Shown here in pieces: positions 58,698 to 64,000 of a DNA stretch of 64,000 bases (its first letter is position 1; each line of letters opens with the position of its first letter). The position numbers were made by a program, and so were the translations under genes. The DNA is taken from positions 1-64,000 of the forward strand of contig JAENZN010000006.1 in NCBI GenBank assembly GCA_016841245.1, given 5' to 3'. Source of the DNA: Syntrophomonas sp. (GTDB taxonomy: Bacteria > Bacillota > Syntrophomonadia > Syntrophomonadales > Syntrophomonadaceae). The notes beneath the pieces were generated by a model that did not search any database, was not told where the DNA came from, and saw nothing but the letters and a program-made list of their open reading frames with translations.

Positions 58698-59126
58698 ATG
58701 AAAATCATTTTTCTTGGGCATACTTCGGTTCATGCTGCACTTATTGCAGCTAATATATACTTGGGGAAAATATCGGATGGTAAATTGTGTATGATTGAAG
58801 GGTTTACAGATATGTCCAAAGATGTATTTCAACCTTTATATATAGGCACAGATGCCAAGGGGACTGAGGTTTATACTCTGGGTGGAGGCAAGGACTTGTG
58901 GATGGTCAAAAAGAGTATTGAAGACCTTAGAGATATTCTGGGATTTAAACCGGATGACTTGATTATAGAAACTATATCAAGCAGATGGGATTGGATTCTG
59001 GCCATGTTAATAAAAATACCACCTTTTATGGGTGGAAGTCACCTGAATTATTTGGCCTCGAAAATCCTGTTGGGTACCCAGGTAAACGAGTTAAATCAGT
59101 CAGTAGCAAAATTAAAATCAGCCTGA
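58698..59126 (+). CDS. DUF3189 family protein, second copy
   Basis: A 142-residue paralogue of the gene just upstream, with IIFLGHTSVHAALIAANIYLG in place of IYHCYGGAHSSVIAAALHL and VYTLGGGKDLWMVKKSIEDL later. The two copies are clearly diverged, so they may form a heterodimer. It ends the sporulation-linked group. Confidence 0.78.
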   Translation: MKIIFLGHTSVHAALIAANIYLGKISDGKLCMIEGFTDMSKDVFQPLYIGTDAKGTEVYTLGGGKDLWMVKKSIEDLRDILGFKPDDLIIETISSRWDWILAMLIKIPPFMGGSHLNYLASKILLGTQVNELNQSVAKLKSA

Positions 59127-59169
59127 AAAGGTTTCGGTTCTGCATATTGGGTTTATTAGGAGTACACTA

Positions 59170-59316
59170 ATGGGGACTAGAGCCATAATCAACGCACAAT
59201 TCCCAGCTGTCGTTAAACTTACTCCTAAAGTAATTCCGATTTGCGGGTACCCCTTTATTGGGGAAGGTATGCCCAAAAACTGCCGGTTTTATACTGGGAA
59301 AATTATAAAGATGTAA
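59170..59316 (+). CDS. Possible small protein, 48 residues
   Basis: A short frame from ATG 59170 with AGGAG seven bases upstream, encoding MGTRAIINAQFPAVVKLTPK and ending in FYTGKIIKM. It is basic with two Cys. I recognise no family. The ribosome site is good, but the frame is short and may be chance. Confidence 0.3.
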   Translation: MGTRAIINAQFPAVVKLTPKVIPICGYPFIGEGMPKNCRFYTGKIIKM

Positions 59317-59638
59317 AGAAGCATCCATTTTCATGTATCAAATGGGGGATTAAATAGATTGAAAACCCATTGCTGATCCTTGACGCGAATTCATTCTTCC
59401 GGGGCAATCAATAATTTTACGCAGGTTATTATAAAGGTTCAACTATCGCCTAAAACGATAGTTGAGTCCTATTTGCGCCCAATACTTTCGATTGACTCCT
59501 TCAAGAACCGTATCTATTCCATTGACAACAAATGGAACCGCTACCATTGACAACGGTCTACGGTACTGTCTTTTCTTCCTTGCGGATATAATATTTTTAG
59601 TGGATAATTGTTTAATAGCAAAGACCGGAGGAAAGTAT
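59317..59638. other. Intergenic region with hairpin and direct repeats
   Basis: TCAACTATCG (59439-59448) pairs with CGATAGTTGA (59456-59465). CCATTGACAAC occurs twice (around 59520 and 59545). TATAAT at 59587-59592 is the likely -10 for the next gene. The minus strand of 59443-59640 has a protein-like open frame (GVNRKYWAQIGLNYR) that may be a remnant of a mobile-element gene; this is unproven. Confidence 0.35.
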
Positions 59639-60940
59639 ATGCCAGCAGTGGTTATTGATATAGAAGAAAACAGTATTGCCGATGAAATTGGCATAGCAGC
59701 AGGAGACACCCTGTTATCTATAGATGGGAAGGAAATCAGTGATATACTGGACTACCAGTTTTTAATCCGGGAAGAGGAGCTGCTGGTAGATATTCAAAAG
59801 GCTGACGGTAAGATATGGTCCATAGAGATAGAAAAAGATTATCATGAAGATCTGGGCCTGATATTTGACGATATACTATTTGACCGGTTGAAGGTGTGCA
59901 AAAACCGTTGTGTCTTCTGCTTTATCGACCAGCTGCCGGGTCAGATGCGTAAAACATTGTACATAAAGGATGATGACTATCGTCATTCCTTTTTGTTTGG
60001 TAACTTTATAACCCTGACCAACCTCAGTGAGCACGACTGGGACAAGATCCTCACCATGAGACTCAGTCCCCTTTACATATCTGTACATGCCCTGCAGCCC
60101 GAGGTAAGATCTATGATGCTGGGGAGCCGACAGGCCGCAAGCATAAGAGAAGATCTGCTCCGTTTAAGTCAGGCAGGAATTGAGTGTCATACTCAGATCG
60201 TTGTTTGTCCAGGAATAAATGACGGTCAGATATTAGAAGATACTATAGAAGGACTGGCAGAACTTTATCCTTCAGTAGCTTCTATAGGTATTGTGCCGGT
60301 AGGCCTTACCGGGTATCGGAAAAAGCTGCCGGAATTAAGAACTATCAGCTCCGCAGAAGCTAAATTATTAATAGCCACAATCCATAGATACCAGCTGGAA
60401 TTTCGACGCGACCTGGGCTATGGTCTGGTATATCTGGCGGATGAGATTTACCTTAAAGCCGGTCAACCTATACCGGAGACAGATTACTATGACGATTTCC
60501 CCCAGATAGAAAATGGGATTGGCATATGCAGGATACTGATGGATGAATTTGCTGAAGAGGAAAGTCATCTGCCGGATAAGATTGAGGAAAGGGAAGTTTT
60601 CCTGCTCACCGGTGAATCAGCACTTAGCATAATGGAAAAAATCTGTAGACGGATGAACCGTATTGAAGGCCTTAATCTGAAGATAATACCGGTAAAGAAT
60701 TATTTTTTTGGAGGACAGGTTACGGTAACTGGATTGTTGACTGGCCTTGATATCATCGCTGCTTTGGGGAAAAACTATGCAGGTAAAGAAGTCATAGTTC
60801 CCGAAATAATATTAAAAGAAGGACAGGACATATTATTGGATGATACTAAATTAGAGGATATTAAAATGGCCAGTGGGGCTGATATTAAAGTTATCCAGGG
60901 CACCGCCGGCTCACTGATAGAAGCGGTATTAGGAGAATAA
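59639..60940 (+). CDS. DUF512 protein with PDZ and radical-SAM-like parts
   Basis: A 433-residue conserved protein. An N-terminal PDZ-like domain (about 1-70, ENSIADEIGIAAGDTLLSIDG) precedes a radical-SAM-like part whose cysteines are CKNRCVFCFIDQLPGQMR (about 86-103), then the DUF512 domain (HRYQLEFRRDLGYGLVYLADEIY; the C-terminal GGQVTVTGLLTG). The spacing of the cysteines (CX3CX2C) fits a 4Fe-4S site. It almost always neighbours der in Clostridia. ATG 59639 follows GGAGG; the open frame upstream is noncoding. Function unknown. Confidence 0.85.
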   Translation: MPAVVIDIEENSIADEIGIAAGDTLLSIDGKEISDILDYQFLIREEELLVDIQKADGKIWSIEIEKDYHEDLGLIFDDILFDRLKVCKNRCVFCFIDQLPGQMRKTLYIKDDDYRHSFLFGNFITLTNLSEHDWDKILTMRLSPLYISVHALQPEVRSMMLGSRQAASIREDLLRLSQAGIECHTQIVVCPGINDGQILEDTIEGLAELYPSVASIGIVPVGLTGYRKKLPELRTISSAEAKLLIATIHRYQLEFRRDLGYGLVYLADEIYLKAGQPIPETDYYDDFPQIENGIGICRILMDEFAEEESHLPDKIEEREVFLLTGESALSIMEKICRRMNRIEGLNLKIIPVKNYFFGGQVTVTGLLTGLDIIAALGKNYAGKEVIVPEIILKEGQDILLDDTKLEDIKMASGADIKVIQGTAGSLIEAVLGE

Positions 60941-60996
60941 ATTCATTCATTGTACAGGCAACGAATTTACACTTGAGGCAGATGGAGGTTAGTAGC

Positions 60997-62328
60997 ATGG
61001 CAAAACCGGTAGTAGCCATAGTAGGCAGACCTAATGTAGGTAAATCGACACTCTTTAACCGCCTGGCAGGCAGCCGGAAAGCAATAGTAGAGGATATTCC
61101 TGGGGTAACTCGAGATAGAATTTACGATAATTCAGAATGGTCCGGCCGGGAGTTTATTATCATTGATACCGGCGGTATTCGTTTCGGTAAAGAAGAAGAT
61201 GTTTTTACTCGGGAAGTTAAGATGCAGGCTGAGCTGGCCATAGATGAAGCAGATGTTATACTTTTTGTAGTAGACACTAAAGATGGTATTACGCATGAGG
61301 ACGAACAGGTGGCAGAATTATTAAGGAGAGCCGATAAACCTGTTATAGTAGCTGCCAATAAAGTTGAGAATTTTGATAAACAGCTGGAATATTTTGAATT
61401 TTACAGTCTGGGACTGGGAGAGCCGATACCGGTATCAGCCATGCACGGGCTTAATACCAATGACCTTTTAGATGCTGTCATTAGCAAATTCAAGCCCGAA
61501 AGTGAATATAAAGAAGATGAAGATGCCATAAAAATTGCTATCGTAGGCAGACCTAATGTAGGGAAATCTTCTCTGGTGAATTCCTTCCTGGGCGAACAGC
61601 GGGTAATTGTGAGTGAAGTCCCCGGAACTACCAGGGATTCCATCGATACGCCCTTTCAATATGAAGGCAAAAAGTATATATTGATCGATACCGCTGGTAT
61701 TCGCAAGAAATCACGTATCACCGAAACCACTGAAAGGTACAGTGTTATTCGTTCTTTAAAGGCTATTGAGAGGGCAGACGTTGTTCTGATCATGTTGGAT
61801 GCCACCACTGGAGTGATAGAGCAGGATAAGAGGGTAGCAGGCTATGTTCATGAGCAGGCTAAAGCCAATATCATAGTAGTAAATAAGTGGGACTTGATTG
61901 AAAAAGATGGACATACCATGAATGAGTTTGACAAAGACATTCGCAGTGAATTGAAGTTTCTGGCTTATTCACCCCTTATGTATGTATCCGCCTTAACAAA
62001 ACGCCGGATATTTAAAATATTGGAACTGGTAGATTTTGTGTCTGATCAAAACCACCGACGGATAACAACTTCTGAGTTGAACCGGGTTATTGGTGAAGCC
62101 ATCATGTTAAATCCACTTCCGGGAGCCGGGAGCAAGAAACCAAAAATATTTTATTCAACCCAGGTTCGCACAGCACCTCCAACTTTTGTCCTCTTTTCCA
62201 ACCATCCGGAGCTGATTCATTTTTCATATGTCAGGTATTTAGACAATGTGCTGCGAAAAACCTTTGGTTTTGAAGGCACGCCTATTCGGCTTTTGGTGAG
62301 GCAGAATACTTCTAAAGAATTTGCTTAG
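60997..62328 (+). CDS. der: Ribosome-associated GTPase Der (EngA)
   Basis: A 443-residue GTPase with two tandem G domains and a KH-like C-terminal domain, needed for 50S ribosome assembly. G1 motifs are both GRPNVGKS (about 11-18 and 186-193); DTGG/DTAG switch motifs and NKVE/NKWD specificity motifs are seen. The frame opens at 60973, but GGAGGT before ATG 60997 and the family start MAKPVVAIVGRPNVGKS set the start. Confidence 0.96.
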   Translation: MAKPVVAIVGRPNVGKSTLFNRLAGSRKAIVEDIPGVTRDRIYDNSEWSGREFIIIDTGGIRFGKEEDVFTREVKMQAELAIDEADVILFVVDTKDGITHEDEQVAELLRRADKPVIVAANKVENFDKQLEYFEFYSLGLGEPIPVSAMHGLNTNDLLDAVISKFKPESEYKEDEDAIKIAIVGRPNVGKSSLVNSFLGEQRVIVSEVPGTTRDSIDTPFQYEGKKYILIDTAGIRKKSRITETTERYSVIRSLKAIERADVVLIMLDATTGVIEQDKRVAGYVHEQAKANIIVVNKWDLIEKDGHTMNEFDKDIRSELKFLAYSPLMYVSALTKRRIFKILELVDFVSDQNHRRITTSELNRVIGEAIMLNPLPGAGSKKPKIFYSTQVRTAPPTFVLFSNHPELIHFSYVRYLDNVLRKTFGFEGTPIRLLVRQNTSKEFA

Positions 62329-62452
62329 ATAATTAAATATTGAAGCTCCATTATTTATAGATATAATAATAATATTGGAATAAAAGTTGCTTCTTGAAGA
62401 ATATCATTTCAATTGTTAAAGAATTGCAAACAAGAGGAGGGAGAGGAGTTCT

Positions 62453-63046
62453 GTGATTAAAGCGTTGCTTCTTATCATTATGTGTTATCTTATCGGTTCA
62501 ATACCGTTTTCGCTTATATTTGGGATGGCCCTGGGTAAAGTAGACATCCGGACCCGAGGCAGTGGAAATATAGGTGCCACTAATGTACTGCGTACTTCCG
62601 GTATAGCAGTAGCTATGCTGGCTTTAGGGGCAGATCTATGTAAAGGCCTGGCAGCGGCCTGGATAGGTACAGCTGCTGGCGGACCGGCACTGGCTGCCTT
62701 ATGTGCGGCAGCGGTTATCACCGGGCACTGTTATTCTGTTTTTCTAAATTTTAAAGGTGGCAAAGGAGTAGCAGCTGCAGCCGGGATAATGGTTTTTCTC
62801 ATGCCTAATGTGTTGGTGGTGGTACTTATTATATTTATCTTGACGATTACTATAACCCGGTATGTATCACTGGGCTCAATAATTGGAGCGGTTGCCTTTC
62901 TTGTGCTTACTGCATTTATATTTCCCCAGCCACTTCCTTATATTATCATGAGCATATATATGGTAGTTCTGGTTTTATACCGCCATAAAGACAATTTTAA
63001 AAGGCTTATTGAAGGAAATGAATCTAAAATAACTGACAGGCTGTAA
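62453..63046 (+). CDS. plsY: Acyl-phosphate glycerol-3-phosphate acyltransferase
   Basis: A 197-residue membrane enzyme with five or six hydrophobic segments that makes lysophosphatidate from acyl-phosphate. Motifs: GSIPFSLIFG, TRGSGNIGATNVLRTSG, FLNFKGGKGVAAAAG and YRHKDNFKRLIEG. It starts at GTG 62453 after GAGGAGGGAGAGG. It lies between der and gpsA, the usual clostridial order, and gpsA supplies its glycerol-3-phosphate. Confidence 0.94.
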   Translation: MIKALLLIIMCYLIGSIPFSLIFGMALGKVDIRTRGSGNIGATNVLRTSGIAVAMLALGADLCKGLAAAWIGTAAGGPALAALCAAAVITGHCYSVFLNFKGGKGVAAAAGIMVFLMPNVLVVVLIIFILTITITRYVSLGSIIGAVAFLVLTAFIFPQPLPYIIMSIYMVVLVLYRHKDNFKRLIEGNESKITDRL

Positions 63047-63113
63047 TAATTGATGCTGTACTGGATAGCAGTCAATGATTTGGATATGGCTGTTCAGGAT
63101 CCGGAGGTTTAAT

Positions 63114-64000
63114 ATGAATAAACTGTGTATACTGGGAGCTGGAAGCTGGGGCACGGCCCAATCTATACTGCTTACAAAAAATGGATATAAGGTCGTTGTG
63201 TGGGCAGGGCCCGAAGACGATATAGATGGCATGAAAGTAAACCGAGAGAACGAACGATACCTGCCTGGTGTGAAAATACCGGAAGGTGTAATAATAACCA
63301 GGGATATGGAGGAAGCAGTGGGTGGATCATCAGCTGTGGTCCTGGCGGTACCATCCCAGGTGGTTAGAAAAGTATGTATTCAACTCCAAGATTACATTAA
63401 ACCCGAAATGCTGTTGATTAATACCGCCAAGGGGCTGGAAATAACCAGCGGGATGCGTTTGAGCCAAGTGGCAGAAGATGTATTGGGACATAATATCAGC
63501 CAGCGTTTTGCGGTATTGTCAGGCCCCAGTCATGCCGAAGAAGTGGCCCGGGAGATGCCTACTGTAGTTACAGCTGCTGCGTATACTAAAGAAGCGGCTT
63601 TTATGGTTCAGGATATATTCATGTCCCCGGTATTCCGAGTTTATACCAATCCTGATGTACCCGGGGTGGAACTGGGTGGAGCGCTTAAGAATGTAGTAGC
63701 TCTGGCAACTGGTATCGTGCATGGATTAGAATATGGTGACAATATAACCGCCGCCCTAATGACCAGAGGGCTGGCAGAGATGACCAGAATGGGAAGTGCT
63801 ATGGGAGGAGATCGTCGCACCTTCAACGGTTTGAGCGGCATGGGAGATCTGGTTGTTACCTGCTGCAGCAGGCATTCCAGGAACCGAAGAGCAGGTGAAT
63901 TGATCGGGAAAGGGTACAGCCTGGAAGATTGCCTTACCACCATAGGTATGGTGGTAGAGGGAGCCCATACTGCCAGGGTCCTGTACCATTTAGCCAGGAA
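63114..64000 (+). CDS. gpsA: Glycerol-3-phosphate dehydrogenase [NAD(P)+], partial
   Basis: Reduces dihydroxyacetone phosphate to glycerol-3-phosphate for lipid synthesis. The reading frame runs off the window after about 295 codons. It shows the NAD-binding CILGAGSWGTAQSILL, AVPSQVVRKV, NTAKGLE, VLSGPSHAEEVA, the catalytic Lys in GGALKNVVALATGIVHGL, and RRTFNGLSGMGDLVVTC. ATG 63114 follows CCGGAGG. The missing end should be some 40 residues. Confidence 0.94.
   Translation, partial: MNKLCILGAGSWGTAQSILLTKNGYKVVVWAGPEDDIDGMKVNRENERYLPGVKIPEGVIITRDMEEAVGGSSAVVLAVPSQVVRKVCIQLQDYIKPEMLLINTAKGLEITSGMRLSQVAEDVLGHNISQRFAVLSGPSHAEEVAREMPTVVTAAAYTKEAAFMVQDIFMSPVFRVYTNPDVPGVELGGALKNVVALATGIVHGLEYGDNITAALMTRGLAEMTRMGSAMGGDRRTFNGLSGMGDLVVTCCSRHSRNRRAGELIGKGYSLEDCLTTIGMVVEGAHTARVLYHLAR

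Noticed and set aside
59462-59638. Upstream extension of the DUF512 frame
   Set aside because: ATG 59639 has a good ribosome site and begins the PDZ-like domain; the extension shows no family similarity.
1-64000. CRISPR arrays, prophage, intact insertion sequences, tRNA or rRNA genes
   Set aside because: None was recognised on reading the window; all hairpins seen are isolated and lack regular repeat-spacer order.

Overview
The window reads as chromosome of an anaerobic, low-to-moderate GC, endospore-forming Firmicute of the Syntrophomonas type. Pointers are sporulation genes (spoIIP, YIEGIA, DUF3189 pair), a two-gene SufBC-type Fe-S assembly system, siroheme-dependent heme synthesis with no hemE/hemH, an EtfAB plus membrane Fe-S oxidoreductase pair of the kind used in syntrophic fatty-acid oxidation, and a free-standing [FeFe]-hydrogenase. 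The family placement is inference from gene content; no rRNA gene was recognised. No IS element, prophage, CRISPR array or tRNA gene was recognised.

Layout. 0-5.5 kb: fur behind its own Fur box, feoB, feoA, the minimal sufC-sufB pair and a LysR regulator. 5.5-12.6 kb: a noncoding hairpin-rich stretch, a polyamine operon (pyruvoyl arginine decarboxylase, speE, speB), two small unknown genes, and a glycine-betaine transporter (opuAA-AB-AC) behind a c-di-AMP riboswitch with terminator. 12.6-17.7 kb: trpS with a T-box leader (minus strand), a MarR regulator, a large membrane phosphatase-like protein, and speD, which completes spermidine synthesis. 18-24 kb: menaquinone tail genes (degenerate prenyl synthase homologue, ubiD, ubiA, ubiX, polyprenyl synthase) and tatC-tatA.

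24-34 kb: one long run encoding tetrapyrrole synthesis from glutamyl-tRNA to heme by the siroheme (Ahb) route: sirC, hemA, hemC, cobA-hemD fusion, ahbC, hemB, ahbD, ahbA, ahbB, hemL, then a stand-alone cheR. 35-41 kb: etfB, etfA, a membrane Fe-S/heme oxidoreductase (ETF:menaquinone oxidoreductase type) and an [FeFe]-hydrogenase. These blocks fit together: the window makes the quinone and heme that the membrane oxidoreductase would need, and supplies the flavoprotein that feeds it and a hydrogenase that could dispose of electrons.

41-49.6 kb: rluB, an unknown gene paired with an HDOD protein, a HutP-like RNA-binding protein next to aroH and DAHP synthase, a minus-strand nitrilase-yjbQ pair and an MFS exporter followed by a rubredoxin-domain remnant. 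49.7-64 kb: a conserved Clostridia housekeeping stretch: cmk, plsC, an ispH-rpsA fusion, fmdB, mobA, type 2 IPP isomerase, sporulation genes, DUF512, der, plsY and gpsA, which is cut by the window edge.

The most unusual points are an IPP isomerase that appears to start at AUA, an in-frame ribosome-binding site inside the ispH-rpsA fusion, a perfect hairpin between the Shine-Dalgarno and the start codon of ahbD, a prenyl-synthase homologue that lost both Asp-rich motifs, and a four-cysteine motif in FeoB.
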